A DNA stretch of 64,000 bases, taken from assembly GCF_014204975.1 (NCBI RefSeq), contig NZ_JACHMM010000001.1, positions 3,968,001-4,032,000 of the forward strand, written 5' to 3'. The translations under genes were made by a program, and so were the position numbers. The stretch is from Jiangella mangrovi (GTDB taxonomy: Bacteria; Actinomycetota; Actinomycetes; Jiangellales; Jiangellaceae). The notes beneath the pieces were generated by a model. That model saw only the letters and a list, made by a program, of their open reading frames with translations, was not told the origin of the DNA and did not search any database. Below are positions 17,334 to 25,531 of the stretch, one piece after another (the first letter of the stretch is position 1; each line of letters opens with the position of its first letter).

Positions 17334-17357
17334 ACCTCAACAAAGGTTGAGGTCAAG
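17334..17357 (-). promoter_or_regulatory. Inverted-repeat operator before MFS/ABC exporter operon
   Basis: ACCTCAAC (17334-17341) and GTTGAGGT (17346-17353) form a perfect inverted repeat with a 4-base spacer. On the minus strand it follows directly on TTGACC, so the repeat occupies the promoter spacer. This matches MerR/SoxR-family operators of the TTGACCTCAA type. The regulator gene is not in the window. The -10 box is weak (TATGAG or GAGACT). Confidence 0.6.
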
Positions 17358-17445
17358 TTCGCCGGCCGCGAACGGCCGGCGCGAGCAGTGTCGCGCCCAG
17401 GGTCAGCGCCGCGGCCGCCAACGGTGTGGCACCACCGCGACGACC

Positions 17446-17485
17446 GGGTGGCATCACTGTCGCTGTAGCGACAGCAACGCCACCC
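17446..17485 (-). terminator. Hairpin after the NgcEFG operon
   Basis: Outer arms GGGTGGC/GCCACCC (17446-17452, 17479-17485) and an inner stem TGTCGCT/AGCGACA with a 2-base loop. It lies downstream of the sugar-permease stop at 17533 and before the MFS promoter, so it probably separates the two minus-strand units. The rest of 17358-17532 holds no gene. Confidence 0.6.
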
Positions 17486-17532
17486 GTACTCGACAGCAAC
17501 GCCCGCTGCCGGCGAGTACGAGCCGTCCACCC

Positions 17533-18471
17533 CTACTTCAGCACCCCGGCTGTGAGCCCGGCCTGCACCTGCTTCTGGAACACGATGTAGACGATCAGCA
17601 CCGGCAGCAGCGCGATGACCAGCCCGGCGAACAGCGCCGTCCAGTCCGCGCGGAACCCGGTGTTGGCGGCCAGCGTGCCCAGCCCCTGCGCCAGCACCCG
17701 TTTGTCGCCGTCCTGCATGATGACCAGCGGCAGCACGTACTGGTTCCAGTGGCCCAGGAAGTTGAACAGCGCCAGGCTGATCATGCCGGGGCGGGCCATG
17801 GGCAGCATGACCTTCCAGAACAGCGAGAAGTGCGAGCAGCCGTCCATGACGCCCGCCTCGGCCACGGAGTTCGGCAGCGTCCGGAAGAACGCCGTCAGGA
17901 AGAACACCGTGAACGGCATCGAGAACGCGACGTACACCAGGGCCAGGCTCAGGTAACTGTTCAGGCCCAGGAACTGCCCGATCACCGGCAGGTTGCCGAG
18001 GTTGCGCACGACGAAGAACATCGGGACGAGCGCGAGGAAGACCGGCAGGATCAGCCCGCCGACGAACAGGTAGTAGACGAACCGGTTGCCCGGGAAGTCG
18101 TAGCGGGCCAGCACGTAGGCGCCCATCGCGCCGAACAGCATGGTCAGCGTCAGCGAGATGGACACGACGATGACGCTGTTGAGGAAGTACTGGCCGATGT
18201 TGGCCGCCGACCACGCCCGCGAGAAGTTGTCCCACTGGACGCCCGACGGCAGCCCGAGCGGGTCGACGCGGAACTCGCCGTTGGTCTTGAACGAGGACAG
18301 GATCGCCCACACCAGCGGCAGCGCCGTGATGAGCCCCCACAGCAGCAGGAAGCCGCCGTTGATCAGCCCGACCGCCTTGTCGCCCGCGCCGATGCCGGGC
18401 ATCCGGTGCCCCCGCGCCCGGCCGTTGCCACCGCCGTCGGCGACCCGGGGCGGACTCTGCATGGTCGTCAT
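17533..18471 (-). CDS. ngcG: Sugar ABC transporter permease, NgcG-like
   Basis: A 312-residue MalG-type permease with six helices. The cytoplasmic EAA loop reads EAGVMDGCSHFSLFWKVMLP. Together with the neighbouring permease and binding protein it forms an importer of the NgcEFG type, which in Streptomyces takes up N-acetylglucosamine and chitobiose. No ATPase gene is present here; in that system a shared ATPase (MsiK) is encoded elsewhere. Its ATG overlaps the stop of the upstream permease gene (ATGA). The sugar specificity is inferred from the whole locus. Confidence 0.85.
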   Translation of the reverse strand: MTTMQSPPRVADGGGNGRARGHRMPGIGAGDKAVGLINGGFLLLWGLITALPLVWAILSSFKTNGEFRVDPLGLPSGVQWDNFSRAWSAANIGQYFLNSVIVVSISLTLTMLFGAMGAYVLARYDFPGNRFVYYLFVGGLILPVFLALVPMFFVVRNLGNLPVIGQFLGLNSYLSLALVYVAFSMPFTVFFLTAFFRTLPNSVAEAGVMDGCSHFSLFWKVMLPMARPGMISLALFNFLGHWNQYVLPLVIMQDGDKRVLAQGLGTLAANTGFRADWTALFAGLVIALLPVLIVYIVFQKQVQAGLTAGVLK

Positions 18472-19397
18472 GCCAGCTCCACCCTCTCGCGCCGCAGGCC
18501 GCGCATGAACGCGACGGCGACCACCATGGTCAGGACCAGCATGAGCACGCCGATGGCGGCCGCGTAGCCGAAGTCGGCCTCGGCGAACGCCTCGCGGTAC
18601 ATCGCGATGCCGAGCACGTCGCCGGCGCCCTCGACGCCGCCGTTGATGCCCAGCATGATGTGCACCGTCGCGAAGCCGTCCATGGCCTGGATCGCCATGT
18701 ACACCCAGCCGACCTGCACGGTGTCCCAGACCAGCGGGACGGTGACCTTGCGGAACGTCGTGAAGCGGCTGGACCCGTCGAGCAGCGCCGCCTCGTAGAT
18801 GTCGCGCGGGATCGACTGCATGGCCGCCGAGAACAGCACCACGTAGAAGCCGACGAACGACCACGTCATGACCAGGACGATGATCCAGATCAGGTAGTTC
18901 GGCTCGGCCAGCCAGAGCTGTTGCAGCCCGCCGAGCCCGATGGCGCCGAGCACCCGGTTGAGGATGCCGCCGGCGTTCTCGGGCGCGAACACGTACTTGA
19001 AGACGATGCCGATGATCGCGACCGAGAGCACCTGCGGGAAGAAGTACACGACCTTGTAGATCGACGACCCGCGCACACCGGTGACCGCGCCGCCGCGGCT
19101 GCGCCCGCCGACGTTGAGCATCGAGGCGAAGAACAGGCCCAGCAACAGCGTGAGGACGGGGACGACCAGCACCAGGATCAGGTTGTTCCAGAGCGCCTTG
19201 CGGAGCTGGTCGTCGCCCCACATCTCCACGTAGTTGTCGAACCCGATGAACGTCTGGGCGGCGGTGAGGCCGCTCCAGTCGGTCATCGAGATGTAGATGG
19301 CCTGGACATACGGCGACAGCATGTAGATCGCGTAGATCCCGACCGGCGGCAGCAGGAACGCCAGGATGAACGGATACTTGCCGTGCCGCATGTTCAC
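18468..19397 (-). CDS. ngcF: Sugar ABC transporter permease, NgcF-like
   Basis: A 309-residue MalF-type permease with six helices and the EAA loop EAALLDGSSRFTTFRKVTVP. GTG 19397 is preferred over ATG 19391 because AGGAGG lies 7 bases before it. The binding-protein gene ends 12 bases upstream, so the three importer genes are co-transcribed. It pairs with the NgcG-like permease to form the channel. Confidence 0.86.
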   Translation of the reverse strand: MNMRHGKYPFILAFLLPPVGIYAIYMLSPYVQAIYISMTDWSGLTAAQTFIGFDNYVEMWGDDQLRKALWNNLILVLVVPVLTLLLGLFFASMLNVGGRSRGGAVTGVRGSSIYKVVYFFPQVLSVAIIGIVFKYVFAPENAGGILNRVLGAIGLGGLQQLWLAEPNYLIWIIVLVMTWSFVGFYVVLFSAAMQSIPRDIYEAALLDGSSRFTTFRKVTVPLVWDTVQVGWVYMAIQAMDGFATVHIMLGINGGVEGAGDVLGIAMYREAFAEADFGYAAAIGVLMLVLTMVVAVAFMRGLRRERVELA

Positions 19398-19408
19398 GAG
19401 CGCCCCTC

Positions 19409-20884
19409 CTAGCCCTCGCGGGTCTGCTTGACGATGGAGTCGTCCTCGCGGATCTCCGTCGCCACCGCCTCGCACTGCTCCGCCCACTGGTCGACGGTGA
19501 TCTCGGCCCGCAGCAGGGCGCCGGTCACCTGGTCGATGCCGGGGTTCTCCATGGTCCCGTACCAGCTCGGGTAGAACCAGTTGATGACGTTGTCGCCGGC
19601 GGCCTGCAGCGCGGCCTGCGCCGACGCCAGGCCGGGCGCGTCGATCTGCACGCCCTCGGACGAGCCCGCCACCGACGTCAGGCTGGTGACCCGCTCGGTG
19701 AAGCCGCGGGCGCCCTCCATCGAGAGCATGGCCCGCATGTACTCCATGCCGCCGAGCGGGTTCTTCGCGTCGGCCGGGACGACGTACGGCTCGCCCGCCG
19801 TCGCGCGGACGGTCTCGAGCGGCATGACGGAGTCGGGCGAGAGCAGCGGGTCGGGCATCATCGCCATCTGGAAGTCCGGGTTCTCGGCGATCGCGTCGGC
19901 CTCCTCGTTCTCCAGCCAGGAGCCCGACGGGCAGAAGACGGCCTCGCCGCGCGCCCACAGGCCCTGCGCGTCGCGGAACTCCATGCCCTCGACACCCGGC
20001 AGGAAGTAGCTGTTCTCGGCGAGGCTGCGGATGGCGGCCGCCGACTCCAGGATGGCCTCGTGACCCCAGGCGCCGGGCTCGAGGTTGTCGATGGAGACCA
20101 GGATCTCGGGGCCGGCCAGCTTGGTGGCCATGGAGAGCAGCGGCCAGTTCATGTACCGCGGCGCCGTGACGCCCTGGTAGACCCACGGCGCGATGCCGGT
20201 GGCGGCGATGTCGGCGCAGACGTCCATCATCTCCTGCCACGTCGTGGGCACCGGCCAGCCGTTCTGCTCCATGAGGGCGGCGTTGTACCAGAGGCCGAAG
20301 ACGGTGAACGCGTAGTTGAGGACGTACGGCTTGCCGTCGCGGGTGCCGGACTCGATCGTGCCGGGCAGCAGGGTGTCGCGCACCGTCACGCTCGGGTCGT
20401 CCCAGCTCGGGGCGTCGAACAGCGGCGTGAGGTCGGCGAGCAGGCCGTCGCTGACGAGCTGGCCGGGGTCCATCTGGCCGTCGCCGGAGTTGTTGATGAA
20501 GTCCGGCGGGTCGCCGGCGACGAACCGCGCCTGCAGCTCCGCGCCGATGTCGACCGCCGCGTGGTGGTCGATCTGGATGTCCGGCCACTTCTCGTTGAAG
20601 ATCGGCTGGTGCAGCTCGGTGGCGTACTCGTCGCCGAAGCCGCCGTCGAAGATGTAGACCTCGACCGGCTGGTCCGTGGGGATGCCGAGCGGGTTGTCGT
20701 CGGACACGTCGCCCGACGGCGCCTCGGAGGCCTCGTCGTCGGTGTCGTCACCGCCTCCGGTCGCGCAGGACGCGAGGAAGGCGCCACCGGGCCCGAGGGC
20801 CACACCGGCGAGCGCGACGCGCTGCAGGAAGGTCCGGCGGTCGGTCCCGGCCGCCGCAGGGGTGCGTTCGATGCTGCTGGACAT
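19409..20884 (-). CDS. ngcE: Sugar-binding lipoprotein, NgcE-like (N-acetylglucosamine/chitobiose)
   Basis: A 491-residue solute-binding protein. The N-terminus has a twin-arginine signal (DRRTFLQRVALAG) and a lipobox ending in FLASC, followed by an acidic linker. The TDRRTFLQRVALAG start and the overall length match the NgcE family of GlcNAc/diacetylchitobiose binding proteins. Mature parts such as DFINNSGDGQMDPGQLVSDG and VYQGVTAPRYMNWP are also of that type. AGGAGAGG lies 7 bases before ATG 20884. Neighbouring SIS, RpiR and BadF-kinase genes support an amino-sugar substrate; direct proof is lacking. Confidence 0.82.
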   Translation of the reverse strand: MSSSIERTPAAAGTDRRTFLQRVALAGVALGPGGAFLASCATGGGDDTDDEASEAPSGDVSDDNPLGIPTDQPVEVYIFDGGFGDEYATELHQPIFNEKWPDIQIDHHAAVDIGAELQARFVAGDPPDFINNSGDGQMDPGQLVSDGLLADLTPLFDAPSWDDPSVTVRDTLLPGTIESGTRDGKPYVLNYAFTVFGLWYNAALMEQNGWPVPTTWQEMMDVCADIAATGIAPWVYQGVTAPRYMNWPLLSMATKLAGPEILVSIDNLEPGAWGHEAILESAAAIRSLAENSYFLPGVEGMEFRDAQGLWARGEAVFCPSGSWLENEEADAIAENPDFQMAMMPDPLLSPDSVMPLETVRATAGEPYVVPADAKNPLGGMEYMRAMLSMEGARGFTERVTSLTSVAGSSEGVQIDAPGLASAQAALQAAGDNVINWFYPSWYGTMENPGIDQVTGALLRAEITVDQWAEQCEAVATEIREDDSIVKQTREG

Positions 20885-20930
20885 CGTGAAACCTCTCCTG
20901 GACTGATTCGGATGTGGGTCCGGCGGTCGC

Positions 20931-21686
20931 TCAGCCACCGCGCCGGATCCGGCCCGCGTACCGCTGCAGCAGGCCGTCGTTGTGGACGTCTCCCCCTGGG
21001 ACGTTGGCGGAGAGATAGACAGGCGGCGTGTCGCCGGCCTCGAGGAGCCGGCGGACCACCTCTGCCGTGAGCAGCTGCGCGAGCAGCGCCGCGGTGATCG
21101 ACGAGACCGCGCAGACGTCGCCGCCACCGGGGAGCGGCAGGACGGCGTCACCGAACGGCCCGCCGTTGTCGAGGACGACGTCGGCGAAGTCGGGCAGCTT
21201 GCGCCCCGTGGGGTGCCGCGACTCCACCTGCGCGCCGTGCTGCAGCGACGTGATGGCGATGACGGGGTGCCCGTTCTTGCGGGCGACCTCGGCCATGCCG
21301 ACGATGCTGCCGTTGATGCCGGAGTTCGACGCGATGACGAAGACGTCGTTCGCCTCGATGGGTGCGAGGTCGTACAGCCGCTGGGCCAGCGACGGCTCCC
21401 GCTCGGTGCGCGGGTCGAGGATCGTCGCCGGGTCCTCGCCGCCGTACATGACCAGGTCGGAGATGGCGATGCGGTTGGTCGGGATGAGCCCGCCGGCCCG
21501 CCCGGCGATCTCCATGGCCGTCGCCTGCGAGTGCCCGGTGCCGAACGCCTGCACCACCCCGCCGTCGCGCACCGACCGGGCGACGATGTCCGCCGCGCGG
21601 TGCACGCCGTCGAGCTGCGTCGAGGTGACGCCGTCGACGATCTCGGTGAGGCGGGCCAGGTAGGCCGCCGCGCTGACCTCGTTCAC
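20931..21686 (-). CDS. SIS-domain protein of the UPF0309/COG4821 type
   Basis: A 251-residue single-SIS-domain protein with the phosphosugar site FGTGHSQATAMEIAGRAGG near residue 50 and IASNSGINGSIVGMA. Other members are uncharacterised sugar-phosphate isomerases or deacetylase partners. Here it probably acts on phosphorylated GlcNAc or a related sugar. GTG 21686 overlaps the stop of the RpiR gene (GTGA), with AAGGAG upstream. The binding-protein gene follows 46 bases later. Confidence 0.85.
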   Translation of the reverse strand: MNEVSAAAYLARLTEIVDGVTSTQLDGVHRAADIVARSVRDGGVVQAFGTGHSQATAMEIAGRAGGLIPTNRIAISDLVMYGGEDPATILDPRTEREPSLAQRLYDLAPIEANDVFVIASNSGINGSIVGMAEVARKNGHPVIAITSLQHGAQVESRHPTGRKLPDFADVVLDNGGPFGDAVLPLPGGGDVCAVSSITAALLAQLLTAEVVRRLLEAGDTPPVYLSANVPGGDVHNDGLLQRYAGRIRRGG

Positions 21687-22636
21687 CGTTGCTCCTTCTT
21701 CAGGGCGCGGGCGAGCTCCGGGCTGACCGCCCGGTGCGAGCTGACCGCCTGCGCCGTCAGGTTGAGGGCCACTCCGGTCGTCTCGTACCGCCGCTGCGCG
21801 ACCGCCACGTAGATGAGGTCGAGCACGATCAGCTGCGGGTGCCGGGCGGCCAACGCGTCGGGCCGGAACGTCGTCTCGTGGATCGCCGTCGTGAGGACGA
21901 TGTCGGCGACCTCGGCGAGCGCGGAGTTGCGGTAGCTGGTGAGCGCGACGGTGGTGGCGCCGCGGCTGCCGGCCGCCGACAGCATCTCGACCGTCTCGTA
22001 GGTGGCGCCGGAGTGCGACACCGCGATGGCGACGTCGCTGGGTCCGAGCAGGGCGGCGCTGGTGAGGCCCGAGTGGACGTCGCTCCACGACCACGTCGGG
22101 ATGCCGATGCGGTGCAGGCAGAGCTGCATCTCGCCGGCGACCAGGGCGCTGCCGCCGATGCCGTAGACCTCGACCCGGCCGGCGTGCGCGATGGCGTCGG
22201 CCGCCTTCTCGACCTCGGCGAGGTCCAGCTGCGCGGCGGTCTCCTGGATGGCCCGCAGGTCGGCGGTCGTGATGAGGTCGAGCATGGCCTGCAGGGAGTC
22301 CGTCGGCAGGATCTCGCGGCCGATGTCGATCTCCCAGCCGGCGACGGCGGACGAGCGGCCCGTCTCCTCGGCCATGGCCAGCCGCAGGTCGGCGTAGCCC
22401 GGCAGCCCGAGCGCCCGGCAGAACCGGGTCACCGTCGCCGCCGATGTCCCGCTGCGCTCCGCCGTCTCGAGGATGGTGGCCCGGGCGACGACGGCGGGAG
22501 CGGAGAGCACCTGCTCCCCCACCCGCTGCAGTGCGGCGGGCAGGTCCGGCAGCGCGGCCCGGATCCGCATGAGCACGGAGTCGGCGGGCAGCCCGGCCTC
22601 GGGGACCTCCGAGGTGGGTAGTGTCCCTTCCGCCAC
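21683..22636 (-). CDS. MurR/RpiR-family transcriptional regulator
   Basis: A 317-residue regulator: an N-terminal helix-turn-helix (ILETAERSGTSAATVTRFCRALGLPGY) and a C-terminal SIS domain that senses phosphosugars (VEVYGIGGSALVAGEMQL, IAVSHSGATYETVEM). It heads the operon regulator-SIS-NgcE-NgcF-NgcG and faces the kinase gene across a 171-base gap with two matching operator-like sites. Likely ligand: GlcNAc-6-phosphate or a relative. GTG 22636 has GGGAGG 5 bases upstream. Confidence 0.9.
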   Translation of the reverse strand: MAEGTLPTSEVPEAGLPADSVLMRIRAALPDLPAALQRVGEQVLSAPAVVARATILETAERSGTSAATVTRFCRALGLPGYADLRLAMAEETGRSSAVAGWEIDIGREILPTDSLQAMLDLITTADLRAIQETAAQLDLAEVEKAADAIAHAGRVEVYGIGGSALVAGEMQLCLHRIGIPTWSWSDVHSGLTSAALLGPSDVAIAVSHSGATYETVEMLSAAGSRGATTVALTSYRNSALAEVADIVLTTAIHETTFRPDALAARHPQLIVLDLIYVAVAQRRYETTGVALNLTAQAVSSHRAVSPELARALKKEQR

Positions 22637-22689
22637 GCGACCTCCCGTCCTGGTAGTCAGTTTCGCCCGCGGCCTCCCAGGCCGCAGTG

Positions 22690-22706
22690 GTGAGAATTCT
22701 TTCTAC
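22690..22706. promoter_or_regulatory. Putative RpiR operator, site 1
   Basis: GTGAGAATTCTTTCTAC. The complementary strand of 22790-22806 reads the same except for two C-for-T changes. On the minus strand it lies at the -10 position of a TTGACA box (22718-22723, read right to left), so a bound regulator would block the ngc operon promoter. Confidence 0.62.
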
Positions 22707-22789
22707 CCTGGCCCGGATGTCAAGTGTTTGACGAGAGTTTTCGGAAGCGTGACCCAGCCGCAGCCCGGGTGAGACCGGGTCGGTACCGG

Positions 22790-22806
22790 GTGGAAAGGAT
22801 TCTCAC
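22790..22806. promoter_or_regulatory. Putative RpiR operator, site 2
   Basis: GTGGAAAGGATTCTCAC, the inverted copy of site 1, ending one base before the kinase GTG and overlapping its ribosome site GAAAGGA. The two sites face each other 83 bases apart over the divergent promoters. This would allow joint repression, perhaps by looping. Confidence 0.62.
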
Positions 22807-22807
22807 G

Positions 22808-23782
22808 GTGGTGCTCGCACTGGGCCTGGACATCGGCGGCACGTCCACGCGCGCCCTGGTCATCGACGACGCCGGCCGGAGGCTGGGATCGGGGCGGGCC
22901 GACGGCGCCAACCTCACCTCGCACGCGGCCGAGAAGGCGTTCGACGCGGTGTCCTCCGCGGTCGCGGCGGCGCTGGCGTCGGTGTCCCCTGCGGACGTGG
23001 GCGCGGCGGTCATCGCGACGGCCGGGGACCACAACTTCAGCCGGCCCCCGATCGTGGCCGAGTTGAACGTGCGGTGGAAGGCTGCGGGCCTGACCTGCGG
23101 TTACACGGTGGTCGCGGACGCGCTGGCCGCCTTCGTCGCCGGGACGCCGTCACCGGACGGGACGCTCGTGCTGTCCGGCACCGGTGCCATCACCGCCCGC
23201 TTCACCGGCCGCCGGCTCGAGCAGATCATCGACGGCCACGGCTGGCTGCTGGGAGACTTCGGCTCCGGCTTCTGGCTCGGGCGCGAGGCGGTCCTGTCGA
23301 CGCTGGCCGCGTTGGACCGGGGGGTGCTGCCGGGGCCGCTCGGTGACGCCGTGGTGCAGGCGCTGCTGGGGCGCTCCGTGGTGGCGCCGGCCCGTGACGT
23401 CACCAACGACATCGTGCTGGCGGTGCACTCGCGGCCGCCGGTCGCGCTGTCGGAGCTGGCCCCACTGGTGACGGCCGTCGCTGGGGTGGACCCGGTGGCC
23501 GACCGCATCCTCGCCACGGCCGCCGACCACCTGCTGGCCGCCGCCGGGGAGGTTCGCTCGGCGGATGACGCGTCGCCGATCGTCCTGGCGGGGTCGCTGC
23601 TGACGGGCTCCACTCCCCTGGCTTCCCTGGTGCGGGAGCGGCTGGCGTCGTCGTGGCCGTCGGCGCCGGTCGGGGTCGCGCTCGACGGTGCGGCCGGGGC
23701 CGCCTGGCTGGCCGCCCGCTCCCTCTCCCCCGGCGACGAAGACGCCGCGGCACGGTTGCACGCGGCTCTGTTCTCGGCCTGA
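22808..23782 (+). CDS. BadF/BadG-type sugar kinase, probable N-acetylglucosamine kinase
   Basis: A 324-residue ASKHA-fold ATPase. Phosphate-1 motif LGLDIGGTSTRALVIDDAG at the N-terminus; phosphate-2 region LVLSGTGAITARF with HGWLLGDFGSGFWLG, typical of GlcNAc kinases; and adenosine motif IVLAGSLLTGSTPL. It probably phosphorylates the sugar brought in by the NgcEFG importer, making the ligand for the RpiR regulator. GTG 22808 follows GAAAGGA by 8 bases; GTG 22811 is an alternative. Confidence 0.83.
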   Translation: MVLALGLDIGGTSTRALVIDDAGRRLGSGRADGANLTSHAAEKAFDAVSSAVAAALASVSPADVGAAVIATAGDHNFSRPPIVAELNVRWKAAGLTCGYTVVADALAAFVAGTPSPDGTLVLSGTGAITARFTGRRLEQIIDGHGWLLGDFGSGFWLGREAVLSTLAALDRGVLPGPLGDAVVQALLGRSVVAPARDVTNDIVLAVHSRPPVALSELAPLVTAVAGVDPVADRILATAADHLLAAAGEVRSADDASPIVLAGSLLTGSTPLASLVRERLASSWPSAPVGVALDGAAGAAWLAARSLSPGDEDAAARLHAALFSA

Positions 23783-23790
23783 CCGCTCAA

Positions 23791-23861
23791 CCTTGGCACG
23801 CCGGAGCGTTCCACGAACCGGGGCAATTCGGGCGCGCGAGCTCACCTCCGGCGTGCCAAGG
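23791..23861. repeat. Inverted repeat after the kinase gene
   Basis: CCTTGGCACGCCGGAG (23791-23806) and its exact complement (23846-23861) with a 39-base loop; a partial third copy, GCCGACGTGCCAAGG, is at 23870-23884. It begins 8 bases after the kinase stop and may terminate transcription. The gap 23783-24126 holds no gene. Confidence 0.7.
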
Positions 23862-23954
23862 GGTCACCGCCGACGTGCCAAGGCCCGAACCGCACCCACC
23901 GCGTGGGTGCACCTCACTCGCGCGAGCTCCCTCATCACCCCCGCCAGTCCCGCA

Positions 23955-24007
23955 GTGGTGGGCGGTTTGGTGGGCCCATAGCGCCAGGAGGGCGGCCCGC
24001 CGACCAC
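23955..24007. repeat. Dispersed palindrome, family D, copy 1
   Basis: Arms GTGGTGGGCGG (23955-23965) and CCGCCGACCAC (23997-24007) with one mismatch, containing GGGCGGTTTGGTGG. The same core occurs at 54674-54723. Confidence 0.55.
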
Positions 24008-24126
24008 CCGGCCGCGCGCGGAACCGGGCGGGTTCGGGTCGGGATCGGGGCAGTTCAGGGGCAATTGGAGGATGTCGTCCACCGGTTGTACGACAGGTTT
24101 GACGCAGCACCCCACTCGGGGTCACG

Positions 24127-24975
24127 ATGAAGCGCACATCCGGCGGATCGGACATACCGGAGGCGCGCGTGCAGACCGAGTCGCTGCTCGAGGACCTGGG
24201 GCTCACCAAGACCGAGGCCCGCATCTACCTGTGCCTGCTCGAGCAGTCGCCGCTGGCCGCCGGCACCATCGCCGAGATCACGGGAACCAGCCGCAGCAGC
24301 GTCTACCTCATCCTGCGCTCGCTGGTCGACAAGGGCCTGGTCGACGCGGGCGCCGGCTACAGCAGCAGGTTCGCGCCGTCGGCCCCCGATGTCGCGTTCG
24401 CGGGGCTGCTCCAGCGCGACCGCGAGGAGCTGCGCGAACGCGAGCGGAACGTCGAGACGGCGCTGCCCGACCTCATGCGCCGATTCGGCTCGAACACCGG
24501 CGGCGACGGCGAGCTGGTCGAGATCCTGCGCACGCCGAAGCTGGTCGGAGACCGGTTCGACCGGCTGCACGCGGCGGCCGAGGACGCCGTCGACATCGTG
24601 GTGCGCCGGCCCATCCAGGTCGGCGGGTCCAACCAGCCCGAGCTCGACGCGCTGGCCCGTGGGGTACGGGTGCGCGCCATCTACGACCACGGGCTCATGC
24701 TCCACCCGGCGGTGGTCGAGAACATCGGCGCCTGGATGGCGGCCGGCGAGCAGGCCCGCGTCTTCCACGGTGAGCTGCCGATGAAATGGGCGGTGTTCGA
24801 CGGCCACACGGTGCTGACGCCGCTGTTCGCACCGGGGGTCGGCGGTGTCGTCGCGCTCATCGTGCGCAGCCGCGAGCTGGCCGGGGCGCTCGGGCTGCTG
24901 TTCGACACGCTCTGGGCGGCCGCGGTGCCGGTCGAACCCAACCTCGCGACCGTGGGCGGCGGCCATGCCCAGTGA
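24127..24975 (+). CDS. TrmB-like winged-helix regulator
   Basis: A 282-residue regulator. Residues 15-80 carry a TrmB-type winged helix (LLEDLGLTKTEARIYLCLLE, IAEITGTSRSSVYLILRSLVDKGLV), followed by a short coiled stretch (RDREELRERERNVETALP) and an effector domain (DRLHAAAEDAVDIVVRRP, VFDGHTVLTPLF). TrmB proteins sense sugars in archaea; bacterial members vary. The stop overlaps the next regulator gene by 11 bases. A start at GTG 24169 is possible. No target gene is evident. Confidence 0.78.
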   Translation: MKRTSGGSDIPEARVQTESLLEDLGLTKTEARIYLCLLEQSPLAAGTIAEITGTSRSSVYLILRSLVDKGLVDAGAGYSSRFAPSAPDVAFAGLLQRDREELRERERNVETALPDLMRRFGSNTGGDGELVEILRTPKLVGDRFDRLHAAAEDAVDIVVRRPIQVGGSNQPELDALARGVRVRAIYDHGLMLHPAVVENIGAWMAAGEQARVFHGELPMKWAVFDGHTVLTPLFAPGVGGVVALIVRSRELAGALGLLFDTLWAAAVPVEPNLATVGGGHAQ

Positions 24976-25519
24976 CCCGGCGCCGATGATCGTCTGCATC
25001 TCCAGCTCCCCCGCCGAGCGGGCCCGGCTCGCGGGTCAGTTCGACGGCGCCGGCATCCTGGTGCTCGCGCCCGACGCCGGCGCCGCGGGCGTCCTGCTCC
25101 GCCGCCTCGCCGGAACCGGATCCGGAGCCGCGGCCGTCGTCGACCCGGCCCGCCGGCGCCGTCCCGCGCCGCAACCGCCGGACGAGGTCCTGCGGGTCGG
25201 CGGGCTCGCCCTCGACCTCTCCCGGCACGAGGCCACCTGGCACGGCCGCGGCCTGCCGCTGACGCCGTACGAGTTCAAGGTACTCGGCTGCCTGGCCGGC
25301 CGCCCCGGGCAGGTGTGGAGCTACCAGCAGCTGCACGAACGCGCCTGGGGCGGCACCTACTTCGCCGGACCGGCCGCCGTGCAGTCGGTCATCAAGCGGC
25401 TGCGGGCCAAGCTGCGCGAGGCGGGCGCCTCGGTGACGATCCGCGCCACCCGCGGGGTCGGCTTCCGCCTCGACGGCGGACCGGAACTCTCCCTCGTCCG
25501 GCCCGCCGCGCGCGGCTGA
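24965..25519 (+). CDS. OmpR/PhoB-type DNA-binding protein without a recognisable receiver domain
   Basis: A 184-residue protein. Residues 80-175 form a winged helix of the OmpR/PhoB type (LTPYEFKVLGCLAGRPGQVWS, AVQSVIKRLRAKLREAG, IRATRGVGFRL). The first 60 residues (IVCISSSPAERARLAGQFDG, LVLAPDAGAAGVLLRRL) resemble a degenerate receiver but lack the acidic pocket and phospho-acceptor Asp, so it probably acts without a histidine kinase. Coupled to the TrmB-like gene by an 11-base overlap; the two may act on the same promoter. Confidence 0.78.
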   Translation: MPSDPAPMIVCISSSPAERARLAGQFDGAGILVLAPDAGAAGVLLRRLAGTGSGAAAVVDPARRRRPAPQPPDEVLRVGGLALDLSRHEATWHGRGLPLTPYEFKVLGCLAGRPGQVWSYQQLHERAWGGTYFAGPAAVQSVIKRLRAKLREAGASVTIRATRGVGFRLDGGPELSLVRPAARG

Positions 25520-25531
25520 CGCGAAACCCCG

